Program-made: the position numbers and the translations under genes
Origin: Echinococcus granulosus
Lineage: Eukaryota > Platyhelminthes > Cestoda > Cyclophyllidea > Taeniidae
NCBI RefSeq assembly: GCF_000524195.1
Contig: NW_020170565.1
Coordinates: 58,011 to 122,010 of the forward strand
Reading direction: 5' to 3'
Length of the DNA: 64,000 bases
Notes under the pieces: model-generated
Seen by the model: the letters and a program-made list of their open reading frames with translations, nothing else
Told to the model about the DNA's origin: nothing
The model's database searches: none
Part shown: positions 22,327 through 36,474 of the stretch, piece by piece
Layout of the letters: each line of letters begins with the position of its first letter
How positions within the stretch are numbered: the stretch's first letter is position 1

Positions 22327-22562
22327 GTAGCCGTCACAAGGGAAAAGTTGGAACGTTAGGGGTCCTGTAGCCTATCAAAGACCAGTGCGCCTGATTGCTT
22401 AGATGCCTAGAGCCCGATAGCTTCTTCACAGGAACCACAGGCCACTGGTTTCCTCAAGGTCTTCTCCATATAAACTGCCTTAACTCGAACAATGTCCCTG
22501 ACGTCTGGAATTGTGTCCCCTCTAAGGCAAGACCAGAAAATGTAGCTTAACTGAACCCTGGA

Positions 22563-23300
22563 ACTGCCTGTTATGAAAAAACTTCTCCATTGGATGAAAG
22601 TATGCTTAAGGGAAATTAAGTTCAAAATCAGATGGATGGAAACATGCTGATAAAGCAGATTTAATGCAATCTACCTGAAGATTGCTTGCCTTGAAATTCT
22701 TAACTAAATGGAGGATTGGAGGATTGCTCATCCCTGGACCCGAGGGAATAGCCGAGTAAGGCATATGCAGTGTTTCTTAAATTTTGCATATATCACTTGT
22801 CTCTGCTCGACATGCCCCATGTCATTCAACGTCAGCCCCATATTCCAAGAAAATAAGAAAAGTAGCCGTCAAGGTGGGTGTGTTGTGAGGCGAAAAATGC
22901 GGGCAAGATGAGTCTAGAAGCTGCCTGTCATGAGGAGAAAAAACAGAACAACTTATTTATCAGAGGAATTTATGATCAAGGTTAAGAGAAAGTAAGCTTA
23001 AAGTTAAGCAGGTAAAAACATGCTGATGAAGCAAGGTGGATTTAATGCAGTCTACTGGAAGAATGCCTACTTTGCGCTTCCGAAATAAATATGCGATCAG
23101 TGATCCTTGGAGGCTTGCTTATGCTTGGACCTGAGGACAAAGCTGAGTGAGGTGCAAGCACTATTTTGAAATTTGGCGTTTGTCACCTCTCCCTTCGTTA
23201 GAATGAACCCTTGACGTGACTTATGTCACTCAACAACTGCAATGTATTTCGAACACACAAGAAATGTAGCTATCAAGGTGGGTGTCGTTTGTTTTCGCAA
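22563..23300 (+). repeat. diverged tandem repeat, two units of about 0.36 kb
   Basis: The first unit (about 22563-22915) and the second (about 22920-23300) share, in the same order, CTGCCTGT.ATGA, AACATGCTGAT.AAGCA, TTTAATGCA.TCTAC, TTGG.CC.GAGG, CACTTGTCTC/CACCTCTCCC, ATGTCA.TCAAC and TAGC..TCAAGGTGGGTGT. The divergence is considerable, so this duplication is much older than the 28.7-kb one. Confidence 0.7.
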
Positions 23301-23386
23301 AGCATGCATAAATGCATGAGTTTCGCCACGATTAAATAAGTAACCGAATTAATGCTTTGATGTAACCAATCGCAAGTTTTAGAACC

Positions 23387-23409
23387 AAAAAAAAAAAAAA
23401 AAAAAAAAA
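23387..23409 (+). repeat. poly-A run (A23)
   Basis: Twenty-three consecutive A, directly after the diverged tandem repeat. It could be a retroposon tail, but no target-site duplication or retroposed body was recognised. Copy 2 has the same length at 52105-52127. Confidence 0.9.
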
Positions 23410-26400
23410 TAACATGCAAATTAATGCCTCCATCAAATGCGTTGCTTAGGATATTTCAAGTGACTTAGTAAAAGGTTTCTGAATTAAGTCCAATTTGCTT
23501 GACGCCATTCGCAGCCAGTAAAGCCGTTTTGTTGAACCAAATAGGCAAGAAAATCCAAAACATATCTTTAATGTTCTCTTGTTACATTTATATGTTTGCA
23601 AAAACTAAAATGAAAATGATACCGCAATACTTGATAATGGGCACAAACCACTGTACTTGCTCGCAGTGTCTGGTATGATTAGACTGTTTTGAATTGCTCC
23701 TCATTCATTTCATTAGGGACCGCATTTGTGAGTGCAGATGGTTGTAGTTGACGACATGAAAATTGCTTTTTCGATCTACAGTAATTTGGCCTTTTCACAC
23801 GAGTACCTTCAGAATTCATATTTTAGTGCAATATGCTGCTGATCAAAATACGGCAGATTCAGGGTTCTGCTTTTACTGCATGGAATGCTCTGCAAATAAT
23901 GGAAATTGGGGTGCAATGAATGTGCACATGTGGTCAAGTCGTCCCTGTAGGCATTCCTCCATGTACCAAGCTTCATTCTCACCTTTCAGTTCGTAGATAT
24001 ATGGCCTAACTTATTTAAATGGAGGAGGCAAAGGACTGATCCACTTAAAAATTATGAGTCTTCGACTATTTTTGTAATTAAACATTTGTTATTATAAAGC
24101 TGTACACTATTGGTGCAAGATAATTCGTAATGTAAGGCTTGTTAGCTGTTACGAAATTGGATTCATTTGATTTTCAAATTAGTGTCAAATTGTAACCAGT
24201 TATCTGTTTATTTAAAAATAAGTAGAGCTCGTAAAGTGTAATTTATTTTATCATTATTTGTATTTGTTTACGTTCTAGTTTCCTCCAACGCGATGTCTAG
24301 TGTTGTTACTTACCCCTCGCCCTCAAATATTTTGATATATATTTTATAATTAGCCACGGGTACAATAGCATGCGAATGCCTTACCATCGTATAAACTTCC
24401 TTTCACTTCATTAGCCCTACATGTTTAGGACTCCAGTTATCCTTTTTAAAGTTTCTTATGGTTCCTAAAAAACGTGTTAGGATGAGTTTGGAGGGTGTTT
24501 GGAATCCCCAAGTGGGTCATTTATGTGTGAGTCCAAGTGTGATTAATGTCACATACTTCCTTAACACTCGATGGCTTTTAATTCTTTGCGTGCCTTAACA
24601 TGTATAGAACAAAGCCTGAAAGATGGCGATAGGGATGAGGAAAGGACTCTTTCTGCTTACCTCCAAAAAATTCATTGGACTTGACTGGAAAGGCTGCACT
24701 GCCACAAATTTGCATTTTATTAAACCTTATTTGTTAGCATTCAACAAGTCATTTCTAAAATTTAATCTTTGGTGTCTCAACAGCAAATACTTATGGTATT
24801 ATGAACAGTATGCAAAAGAATGCAGATGAGTTGTCCTACCTTGTAAAGTTATTCACTACCTAATTCTAAAGAGCAAAGGTACACCAAAATATTCACAGAA
24901 ATGATTTTACGCACAAGAGATAATCATATCGACTACGGATTTGTGGGCAGTTGGCCGGTTGACTTGCATGAGATTTAGGCCGCATTCGGATAAAACGATA
25001 CTTCTACATATGACATTAAATATCAATGATTTCTTAACAAGAAACATTTCAATGGGGCTTTTGAAGGCCACGAAATATGCCAAACACAGTAATAAGCGAT
25101 AAGCGGAATGGTTTTAAACTTGACTCCATAAAAAACACTATAACCTCAAAAATCATTCCTTTGCATACTTACAACTGCTAAAAAGGATTTTCTCCAAGTT
25201 CCGGGTAAGGGTTAAAGCAGGACTGCTTCTTTTATTCTGCAGACTGATTGCTGTGCACTCAATTAAGTAGTTGCCGTAAATGGGTGATAACATGGAGAAG
25301 CCAATGTAAAAGCACAAGTGGATGGAAGTTATAATGTTACCGTCTTCTAGCAATGAAAAGAGCACGTGGCAAAATTATTGGGGCATGTTTTGAGCACTTC
25401 ACCATATGTGCTATTCTTTTAACCCTGTCATTAAAGATCACATGCATTTTTTGTTAAAGGTCAGAAATTTGGTCACCTTCTCCACTGTCCAAGCCACGAA
25501 TGAGCTTAAGGTGTCACTGTCACTAAGATGACACCACCTCAGTTAACATTACCGTTTAGCTGGAAGGTCAGAAAGCAAAGTTTTTCCAGCTGACTAGAAA
25601 AATTAGCAGTCTATACGAATTCTCCCTTTTAGACCTTGCCAATAGATATCGATAAGCTCTACTATCTTAGGTCATGTCCCAAATATGCCCAAGTCAGGAA
25701 TTACGACGAAAATAAGCAGTTACTGCTGACGCTACGAAGGGCAAAGAGAACGTGTAGGCTTACCAAGATTTACTCCGATAAAAGCACTAAAAGTCCACTT
25801 TTGCAACTGGCATCAGTGAAGTGAATTGCAATTACCAGCTTACACACCACAATTTTACCTGACGAAAGTAAGAGCACATCCAGGCTTGGTAGAAATTCTC
25901 ATCTACTTGGAGGAATGGTTTGCCAACACGATAGTATCAGGCGCAATCAGATAAAGGCAACTTATTACTGTCCCTTGTTTTCTTGATAATTAAAGTTAAT
26001 TTTAAAAATTAATTATAAGGTTTTTGGGTTAGTAAATCGGCGGCCACAATGCACATAATATAAATTTTTGCTTAAGGAAGGATTTACCCTTATGTAACAC
26101 CAAATATATGCATTTATTTGGGACGCCTGTACCTCATAACCGTTATCTGATTATCATCACGATAAATTATTAAGTAAATTGATGAGTGTACATGGGCAAC
26201 TAATTAAGTATTCGTCCTTTTGCCGATGTTCTGCAGTAGATTAATATTAGAAAGACTCGGCTTTTTGTGACAACGCTGAACTTAACAATTATTTGTGCGC
26301 ATTTGTCACCTGGGAACATCGGTGAGCGTGGAGTACGAAGGCAGTGAAGCAGCCTTTTACAGAATAAGGTAGTTCAGCCGTGCGGACAGATCTGACTGTG

Positions 26401-29400
26401 ATGAGATTATATTGTGTCTATGCAGAATGTTGTATTGGTACATTTCTACATTACAACCCAATTCATTATGGCATCGCTTCTTGTTTGTAGTAGTATAAAG
26501 TGAGGGTTTCCTTCCTAATGTTAATATTACCTAATGCGAAGTGAGTTGCTGATTATGTATGATCACAAAATGAAAATAGGGCACTAAGAATGGAGATCGA
26601 ATGCAGGCTGTGAACGAATATCACACCAGAGCTGGAGAAGTGGTAAGTCTATACCCACCAACCAAAGCCACGGAAATGCTCAAACTTGAGACAATTGCAA
26701 TTACTTTGCATTCTATTCTACCAAGCAAACCGCACATGTCGCCAAGGATGCGCTTTTTATCAAAGTCGAGAGAGTAATTAGTTGGATGAAGGAGCACTTA
26801 ACCTCTATATAGTTCTTAATGTCAATGCTCCATTCTCACTATGTGATCCAACGTCACCAACTCTGGACATCGCATCAATTGATTGAGATGTCATTGTCGG
26901 GGCTTCTCACTTTTCAGTATCGCTTGGCTGATCTATAATGCATTGCGGAAAACAAAAATGCAGTATTAGGCCACTTGATGAGACATAACTTACCTATACA
27001 AAAATACTCACCCTACCATAGCTTGTAAATCATATGAGTAGCAACAGGGACTTTTAAATGGATTGTGCCGAACTGGACACCTTAGTGTCAGCGATAAATC
27101 CTACACAACGGATAAAGAATTTACTTTATGCGAAGACTGCTTAATAATCCTGCAAATGTTATGCGTTTTCACATGTTTAATCCGAGTAATTGGTGCAATT
27201 TAGTATTGGTAAAGTTGGGAAGTCTTAGTGGAGGACAATGCTGAACTACCTTTACTAACACGCTGGTTTTGCATTCTTAGAAAATGCATTGTGCTTGACA
27301 TTAATAAATAAGCCAATGGTCCCAAAAGTGAATATTAGCAATCATATAATTTGTTAACCCCTTGCTAACCTGGGTGGGCAATTCGGTCTCCACAGGTTGT
27401 ACTTCCATTCTGCGGCATGATCGTCATCCTGTGTTGATCGACTTCTCGCTCTTGTGTTGCCTAATAATGTATTTTTATTCATTAAGCTTAATCTTAATGC
27501 GGTTTCAGCCAGGACTCTTGATACTACAGCCTTTTTGCTTTAATGGGAAGAAGATAATGTGACGTCTACTTGTTGCACATTTGGCTGGCCTTAACGTATA
27601 GCCGCAAATGCGGCGTGATGGTGATCGCGACTAAAATCAAAGCACCAGTGATAATTTTGTATCCAACTTTTGAAGAGCATTTCTTTCGTTAGCTTAACAT
27701 TGTAGAGATTTATAAATTTTCTATGTAATTGGCTGCTTTGATGGAAAGGTAGTAATTAAGATTCTGTGAAATAGACAAACAGGGAGAAAGCATCCGTTGT
27801 AAAGCAATTTGCTATAAATTTGAGATTCAAGCTGAATGCGCTAAATTGCTTAACATGTTTAGTGCCATAGGCTGTTAGCAGGCAAGACGCAGCATTTACT
27901 AGGATTTACTCGAGGCAATTACTTGCAGTATAAGCAGTCAAAGTGAAGATTAGCAATCGCTTTTGCTGAATTTATTTCAGCTAATGGAAATGGCAAAGAG
28001 AACTCAATTAAAGGTATTTATTTATTAAACAAAATCAAATCATTTGTGACCAAGCTTTAAAAACAAAGTTAATGTTCAACTTCTGGAAATTATCAAATCG
28101 AATAATAGAACCCAGTTGAACCATAAGAGCAGACAAGCGCTTGGTCTAAGTGATGGCTTAGAAGCGTGCCTGCATCTGTCACGATTGCAATGCCTTTAAT
28201 GTTTTACAAAATGCTGACATAAATTTTGGAATAATTTGTAAGGAGGTAATGGATGTGATGTCCCTGATCTCCTAATCGCCTTTCAGACTAACAGTATGAT
28301 TATCATTTTTCTGCGGAATAGAATCGACATGCATGCCTAAGAACAAATGAAAATCACTGGAAATTATAAGCAAAAAATATGTGGGTATGGCTGTCCGGTA
28401 TGCTTAGACGACTTTTAACTTTGTAGTAAAGTTAATGTTTGCAGTACCTAATCATCATGTGTTTATAGCTGTAAAGTTACTTTTTTATAAGCTAACATTA
28501 GCCATTAGCCATAATAATAAGCCAAATTTAGTGTTCCCCACGGTTTCTTAGATATTTGCTTTTTCACGCTAACTTAGGCCAAGTGTATAAGCATAAAATG
28601 AAAGATAACTTGTTGCTTGCTGAATGATGCTTACTCTCAATAACCAACTAACAGTGTTTTGCAATTTATGAATTTAGCTGTTGTCAGTGTTTTAAATCTG
28701 TTTAAATATCCGCTCTGATAGGTTTGCTGTCAATTACTAAATGTGCAATGATGCGTTACAGAACGTTTCTCCTTGTGCTGAAACATCTAGTATATATGTG
28801 CACTATGGCATTTCCAATTGAAGACTTAAGGTAACTATTACTTGATTTCTTGCTTTCAATCATTCCACAATATCATTTCCTGCAGCTAACCAAATTATTA
28901 ATATTTTTCAAGTGTCAAAGAAACGTCGCCAACTCTGTAAGACGAATCATGTATGCTTGGAAACAATAACTCCATGGAAGTAAATATTGTGCAAAAGTTA
29001 TTTTCTGAATTAACGAACACACGAGTGAAAAACTCGTCAACAAGTTGTTGCCTCAGCGATCAATCTACCACTCGAAAGTTTTTAGTCAATGAACACTGGA
29101 ATACGTAAGGAAACAGTAACACAGAACTCAGCTTATTACTCACAATAAACCTCCATATTTTTTTATTTTGCTATTTTGTTCGATTTAAAGACGTTAGTTT
29201 CTTTGTCTTGCTATTTGCTAATGTTTCTTCATTTCTGAAACATGGGCGACATAGTGGACTTTTTAGAGTGGGATAACGTATTACGATTTGAATGTCACTT
29301 CTCAGCTAATTGTAAATGGTTAGCATATCATAAAATCGCCAAGAATGAACCGATCCTTTGCATCCTCACTTATAGTGTGCTATTTATCAGGACATCTGTT

Positions 29401-32400
29401 ACTTAATGTCAAATAAGTCTGTAACGTAAATATCTCACTGCATGCACACCATGCTAAAAGTGTTACTTACGTTACTGCATACCTATACTTCCTATTCTTA
29501 TATTATGAGAAGTTTTGTGCACCTCTAAATTTAAATTATATTCGAGCACGCTATCATTGATCTCTTTTTCATTAAAGCCGGCAAAGTGCCGTAGATTTTA
29601 ATAATACATCGCAGAGTCAGTTTAACTGCGTAATATGCAATAGGGATTTTAACTGTAAGATTAATAATTGTTGATTATGTCCAAAAACATCATGATGCAC
29701 ACTATGTCGTTCAAAAGCAAAAGTATATTTTATGGGAAACGCAGATTGTTAGTTGGTATTCGATTGCACGGATTACAGTGTAAATGGCAATTACTACGAG
29801 TTGGTACATTTAAAAAATTGCTTATTTAATTGTCACGGGCCATTAGGCCATGCTAAGGCTGCAGCGTCCATTACAAATTACGTACGCACAAATGTGACAA
29901 TTGAGCGGCTTGCAAGTGACTGCGCTACGCAATAAAATAAACTCAAATTTCGGAAAACACAGAAAATGCAGCATCGTTTAAGTTTTGTCAATCAGAATGC
30001 ATTTTTAAATTGAATAACTTAGTTGTAAAAATACCGCATGTAAATCACTACGCTTTGTCAAAGCATTTGAAGATGGCAGATATCTCTTTCAGATTTTTAT
30101 TGTAAGGTCATGTCTTTGGTAAGATGGTCAAAAATACACGTTTAACTAAACCTAACATAATGAGTTTTATGTAATAGACCAAGGTGCAGATGTCAGTATT
30201 GACTACCAGAAATAGGAGAGCCAAATTCACAGCAGAAAATCACGTTAACTTCTGACTGGCATATAAAGCATATGGCATTAATGGCAGATGAGTGCGTTTC
30301 TGAAAAAGCTAATTGTAAACTACCTTGTGTTCTTCGGCCTAGATTGGAATGGACAGCAAAAGACGATCATTACAGGTCAACGCATTTATTTCGGCAAAGC
30401 TTTAAATACTCTAATTTTGCACAATATCTTAGCTACACCTATACACCTTCCTCTACTTTTGATTATTTACACGGAAGATGGGACAAAAATGCCTGTGCAA
30501 ATATTGCTAACCTCTGCATTTTCGTTTTACTTTCACTTTCGTTTGGCTCACACACTGTAAAATAGTGACAAGTTTAATCATATAAATCGGTGCGATCTGG
30601 AAAATCCCGGCCTTTCTTTTCACATCGCTGCTTCGACTAGTTGCCTCACCCTATGCTGATCAAAAGCGCTGATCTATCACAAGTGTGAATGTACATGAAT
30701 GGATTTATTCACAACTCTCACAAAAAGTCGTCTTCACAGTACCATTCCGTCACGTTTCACGAGTTAAGCACCCGCACAGCATAAAGACGCATTGAACGTA
30801 GAAATGCCATTGGGAACCACGGAATGAGCTCCACTACACCTAGGACCTTTACCTAGCGATACAAGGTGGTTATTGCTAATTTTAGGCAATGAAAACATTC
30901 TGCAAACATTCGCAAATTTAGGAGAGGGTGATAGTTAATACCGTAAACATGGCAGGATCTATGTGGAAAACCATAAACGAAATTATGTCACTAAATTGAC
31001 TTCTTTTTTCTCTCTTAAATTCACCTCCAGTTGCAAGGCTTCCCATTCCATAAAAACCTCCTTAATTATGTAAGTAATGTAATGAATCAATGGAGTTTGA
31101 TGTAGTGATATATTGTTCAATACCATTTCCTCATGATCCAAAAAATGCACCAGGAGCTTCAAATCAGTAGCGTTTTACCTTGGAGGAATATCATCGCAAA
31201 ATTGCAACATCGGCCTTGCAAGTAATCACAAACAATAGGATCAACTTCAGGTGAGTTATTCAAAGATAAATAGTCATAAGAGGAAGGCGAAGGGAGGTTA
31301 GCATAAATATGCACGTTTTCTGTTCAACATAATAATAACGGAGCAACTTTCTTGTCTTTTAATCACGTTACATCCTAAAAATGAATACAAATGAGAATTC
31401 ATTCACCCAAGTCAGAGGTATTTCTCTAGGATGCCTTACAGTCTTAGAAGCAGAGTTAGGAGCGCTAAGCAAATGAATCAAATTGCAAATTTCAAACATT
31501 ATAATTTAGGGATCCTTGCTCCATAAAGAATATTGGTCGGTGGCAATTAATTCCTTTGATGTGATTATCGTACAATAAATAATTTTGGACATTTTTTGGT
31601 CCTGCGTAAACCAATGCCTCCTAAGTTAAGTTTGAAGGAGGTAATAATAGGTACTTCAACATAACAGTCACCCGGAATCTGTCCAACAAAGATTTCATAA
31701 AATTCGCAAAGGCGCTTTCTAAAAACACAACACTATAAATGCAACTTGACAGAAATCAGTTAAGAAATTGCGCCTACGAGGGTTTCAACTCATTGTCTGT
31801 TGAGTAACACCCATGCTTCTCTTACTGTCACGTCAAATTTTAATTTAAAGAGCATAAAATTTGAACACATTTTGGGCTTTGCGATACAATGACAAAAAGT
31901 CTCACCGTCTTCGGTGCTTTCTAAATCCAAAATATTCCTTACTCCTATTTACCAAAGTATTTATTGAGTCCCTGTATCCTGCCAGCTACCTTTCTGATAA
32001 TAGCCATAACAATCACATGTGCTGATACAGCTCATTCTCCCCCACGACCCACACAGGCTTCTTCACTTTGGCATGTCCTCCATTGTTTGAAGTGTGTCAG
32101 ATGCCTGTACAAATGTCTACTTGTCTGCCTACTTAATTTCAAAATATCAGTCAAATTTAACAGCGGACTAAATGTGGTGTCATATACTTTCCCTAACTAA
32201 AGTAATTCGCATCGGGTTTATGCATTTCCACTCAGTACCCAAAATTTATAACTGATGCAAAGCTTATATTTTGTGGATTACTCCTTAGCCAAAGTGGAAC
32301 TAGGATAATGTGCATATGTCAAAAGGAAAGTTTATGCTAATTCACTTTGTAGGAAGTTGACGTAAATTTGTCGCGCGTTCCCTAAAAGTGTGTTCAGGTG

Positions 32401-33359
32401 GACAGGCTTGACACCACTATCAAAGCGTTGGCCCTCATTCGTGTTTACTTTGTATAATTTAATCATCAGATGTAAGAGACACGCATTTGATTTTACTTGC
32501 ATCATGTTTTATATTTATTGCTCTAATTTTTCTCTGATCATTGCGTCATCTCTTCACTTCGGCAATCTTGAAGTGAGAGTTGATGATTTTTGGGGTATTG
32601 CATCTTTTCTCATATCATGATGATCTAAAGTTGTGCAAAAGGACGAATTTTAGTATGGAGCACAAGGGCTGATGAGCGGCAAGCGTTTCCCAAAGGCCAC
32701 AGCGCGGAGCAGAAGTGTAGTATTTGGGGCCTCAGGCCTGCATGTCATTCAACACATGGCTAGACTACACATCAAGTCACCACAGTATCGTACCAACGTT
32801 GAGTGATTTTGGTGTCAGTTTGTCTAAACTAAGGAAACCATGACAATAAGTTCAAAAAATTTACATTGTATAAATTCATATACCAAAACTTAAAAACAAT
32901 TGGCATTATGTAGTTTACTAGGGTATGTATGCTTTACTAACTTACCTTAAGCTAATTAAGACTGTATTTTAAGGATTTGGCTGCAATGAACGGATTTCAT
33001 ACTTGCAGTGCTTAAGGATGTCACACTACTAATTAACCTAGCCATTACCTCTCCCATTTCCAACAATTTGCTTTCAGTAGTCGGCATCAAGTATGGTCAA
33101 GAGGAGTGATGTATGTGTATATGAAGCGGTTTTGGTTCTGCTCATCTGTGTGTATCAAGATTTAACAATGTGCTCATCTTGTTGATTCAGGTAAAGGTCA
33201 CTTTTACTTGATTTGTGCAGTTACACTCTCAACTTATCCAAAATGCCGGATGATGCCCGTAATTCACCGAACAATCCACTGCGCTGCCATAAAGCAAAAA
33301 TCTCAGAGAAGTGCAATTTATGCACTATATAAATATATTTTTTCCCAAAAATTTGATAG
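23410..33359. other. long AT-rich stretch without a supported gene
   Basis: About 10 kb of AT-rich sequence. Open frames reach at most about 97 codons (30272-30565, plus strand, with a second overlapping frame) and show no domain or paired splice sites. It may be a large intron or intergenic DNA. I saw no tRNA, rRNA or repeat array. The corresponding copy is 52128-62077. Confidence 0.45.
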
Positions 33360-33684
33360 GTCACCTAAGAGATGCAGTGCCGTAGAATCGGTAGGTGCAA
33401 CTCCATACATCAGCGAGACAGACAGTGGAATGAAAATGGAAGAAGACAATAAGTGGAAGAGCGACATTTATGATGAACTTCCAGAGGAGTTCATTGTAGT
33501 GCGTCATGTAGAGAGGATGGGTGGCGGCATGTTTAAACTCGAAAGTCTTCAATATCCACATGGCCAGGTTGAGAATGAGGAGAAAAGTGATCATGGTACG
33601 ACCCGGTTTCTCAGCCAGCTAGTCCGAGGTAGCACCTTGTCGCCGCAAGGCTTCCACAATAAGCAGCACCTTCATATGTGGTGA
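33360..33684 (+). CDS. unrecognised exon candidate, acidic N-half
   Basis: After an acceptor-like TTTGATAG the frame is open for 108 codons to a TGA at 33682-33684. It is hydrophilic and coding-like (KMEEDNKWKSDIYDELPEEF, then VVRHVERMGGGMFKLESL), in contrast to the AT-rich surroundings. The open frame extends upstream to 33208 but becomes noise-like there, so the acceptor start is preferred. No family recognised, and no partner exon was joined with confidence. Confidence 0.35.
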
Positions 33685-35282
33685 TAGTGGATTATTTACA
33701 AGTAAGAAAATACGTTAATTCGGGTTTGACAGCATATGAAAAAATTTGAACTTCAACTTACTCGATGGGTTTTGATTGTGAAGCTGTCTTAAGGAATACC
33801 TGACAATGAGATGTTTGTCCTGCTTTCATTTGATTTATGATGAACACAAATGCGATTGGTAAAAATGCATTTGTTTGCAGTAAACAATTTCTACTTCAAA
33901 ACGACCATCTGTTACATGCAATATCCTTTTTCAAATTTTTAGGGTGGTTCACTTTTGCAATTTGATTTGCATTCTATGCATTAAAGCTTTGTCTTTGGTG
34001 TCTGGTAAAGTCCAAAATTACTCACTTACGAACTTAGGTGCATTAAAGCAAACCCGGCACGTGTCGACATCCAAGTATTTAACTGATGAGGTGAAGTCTC
34101 AATTTTCCTTTTACAATGCCCTGATGGAATCGGTAGAAGTGACTCTTAAATCCAATTTACTGACATGTGGTGGATAGTAGGTGTTTTTGCAGGTTCTCTA
34201 ACGTGAATGTCATCATTGGACTACAATGATGTGAATGTGGTACATTAATGGCAGTTTCCGTGCTTTTGACCCAAGACAATGCACAAAGTGAACTTTGCTT
34301 ACGTTTTTAAAGGGGAGGTCACTCAGAGCATGACGTGGAAGGCAAGGGTTATTCAGGGATGAAAAACTTGTGACTTATTTCGAAAAAATTTTTTTGGCAT
34401 AGCATTTGACCTCAGAAGTGCTTGTCCATGTGGAATCACAGGTTTTTGTTTCAAAGTTACATCTTCCCTTATTTATGTATTTGATTAGTTAATGAGAAGG
34501 CCACATTTCCACACCTGCGAATTCAGCTTGGTTAAAGTATTACTATCTAGGATCAAATTTAGTGCACAAGAGATCCAAGTAACACGGTTAGTAATATATG
34601 TAAAGATAAATTATTAAGTTAACAACTATAATTTAGGAAAATTTGCTTAGGTGCACCGTTTAAGAACCATTTTCCAAAACGGCTGTTTTGAGCCTTATTT
34701 GAAATATTCTTCACTGCTTGCAATGAATATTTTCATTACCCATGCAGATTCCCTTAATTTATTGTAGAAATAACAAGACTTCACATAGCGCCGTCTTTGA
34801 GGCCTTAGGGCGCACGGAAATTTATTACTCGACTAACAAATGAGCATCACAAGGCTGGAATGTCGCCTAATTCAGATTGTTAGGCACTTTAATTAATGCT
34901 AGCGTCTTGGTGTCATCAGATCCTAAATTTCTTTTGCACACAGTAAAGTGAGCAAAACAATTAATGAAATCCAAAATACGTTATATAACTAAACTTATTT
35001 AATGTTTTGGCTGATAGTTCAGCTTTGCATTTATCTACACGGTCAAATAAGATGCTAGAAAGTGGACGAATTCTTGATGGCATCAAGTTCTGGCCAGCCA
35101 GCAGTAGGATGTCCCTATCAGTAGTGCAATTTTCTCAAATCTTATGTAAGTAGAGGATGCTAAAGAATGTGGCGAAGGCATACTATAAGCACTTGAGTTT
35201 AGCCTTAACGTGTGGAACAAGTTCGGCACATTTCGATTTGGTTTTCCATTGTTAGATTTGCGAAAAGACTCAGGCAGCAAGT
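33685..35282. other. end of copy 1, no gene recognised
   Basis: AT-rich sequence up to the repeat junction. A plus-strand frame at 33944-34177 after TTTTTAG is open but low in information. The unit ends CAGGCAGCAAGT at 35282. Confidence 0.4.
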
Positions 35283-36474
35283 CACGTCAACGTCCCATTG
35301 GTAGCCGAACCTTTACCACCTCGAGTCGTGTATATTCAAACTGTCTAATGTTGCAGAAGAAGCAAACCAGTTTACCAGTGGAGAGAGGCATACTTAAGTA
35401 CCCTTTCAGCAGCCAATACTGCTGTATCCGCATCCTACAAATACAATATACTCTACCAACATGGCTACTGCACCAACCTGGAGATTGCAACTGTAATCAT
35501 GCAATTGTGAAAAGTCTTCCAGAAAAGGGTTAACGGCAAATTTTCTCCAAAAACACAGTAAAGTCATCAAAACACAGGTTGCACCACAACAACTCCTAAG
35601 TTGAGCAAGTGCACTTTCAAATTTGGTGTTCTTCACTGATCCCTCGATGCCTATCACATTCGACACCATAGACATACACTCATGTTCTATTTAAGGCCTA
35701 GACCGTTATTGCAACTAAATAAAACCTATTGTTGACAATTTTTCACTTTTTTAACAAATGAAGCCTATCTAGGCAAAATCCTATCGTTGTTAAAGTCCGC
35801 AAAGAACCCACCTTACCGACAGATAATATGCTGAAATACACGCGATGACCTTGAAAGTGGCAAAATATACTAACCGTTGCTCATTTAAGACTTATTTAGC
35901 TTAACAAGTTTTCTAGAGTTCAAAAAGCAGCTTAGACCTTTTTACCAAAAGATTTTTCAATCTTGGTCTGCTGGAATGCATGAGTATTATAAATCAATCA
36001 TTGTCGTATGGGATATATTAGCAAACTGATTTCTAAAATGAAAAAGCAAAACACAGAACCCCTTTTTATTGAAAAGTGTGCATTGTGTGATTTTAAAAGG
36101 AAAGGGGCCTCTTGATTTATATAGGTGACAGAAATATCATTAATGTATTGTAGCACCTTCCTCAGTTTTCTCCCCCTTCCCGGCCTTCGTACCCATGTAA
36201 GGGACAGCTTGATTTAATAAGACATGTTTTTAATTCAGGGGTAATTTGAAATAGCATTGATATGGGAAAGTTGGGGTTATAAGCTTTTCTCTGCCTCGAT
36301 GAATTCTGACCACTCCCCCATTACGAGCTTAAAGTTTTCAAATCGCTTCTCAACTTAGAGGTCCATTTTAACCACATGAGTGTTTCATAGCTCCCTCGTC
36401 TTTTTAGCACCGTGCCCAGTGCTACCATTATAAGTTGTCGTTAAACATGCCATTAAGTGCATTTTATTCTTCCA

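Larger units (their letters stand above)
6565..35282 (+). repeat. 28,718-bp direct repeat, copy 1
   Basis: Starting at 6565 (CACGTCAACG) the sequence recurs from 35283 with a constant offset of 28,718. The bases just to the left differ (A at 6564 against T at 35282, T at 6563 against G at 35281), which fixes the left edge. Everything compared is identical, including the T10 run near 11378-11387 and the A23 run at 23387-23409. The unit carries one intact antigen-like gene plus relics. Copy 2 follows with no spacer. Confidence 0.97.

Noticed and set aside
22407..22521. Minus-strand terminal exon (GDTIPDVRDIVRVKAV region)
   Set aside because: It has a CCTTAG acceptor and a stop and looks protein-like, but no upstream exon or polyadenylation site was found. 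Too weak to call.
24000..33200. Several open frames of 60-97 codons (for example 24623-24829, 27362-27562, 30272-30565)
   Set aside because: They start at arbitrary or non-ATG codons, lack domains and paired splice sites, and are within what AT-rich DNA gives by chance.
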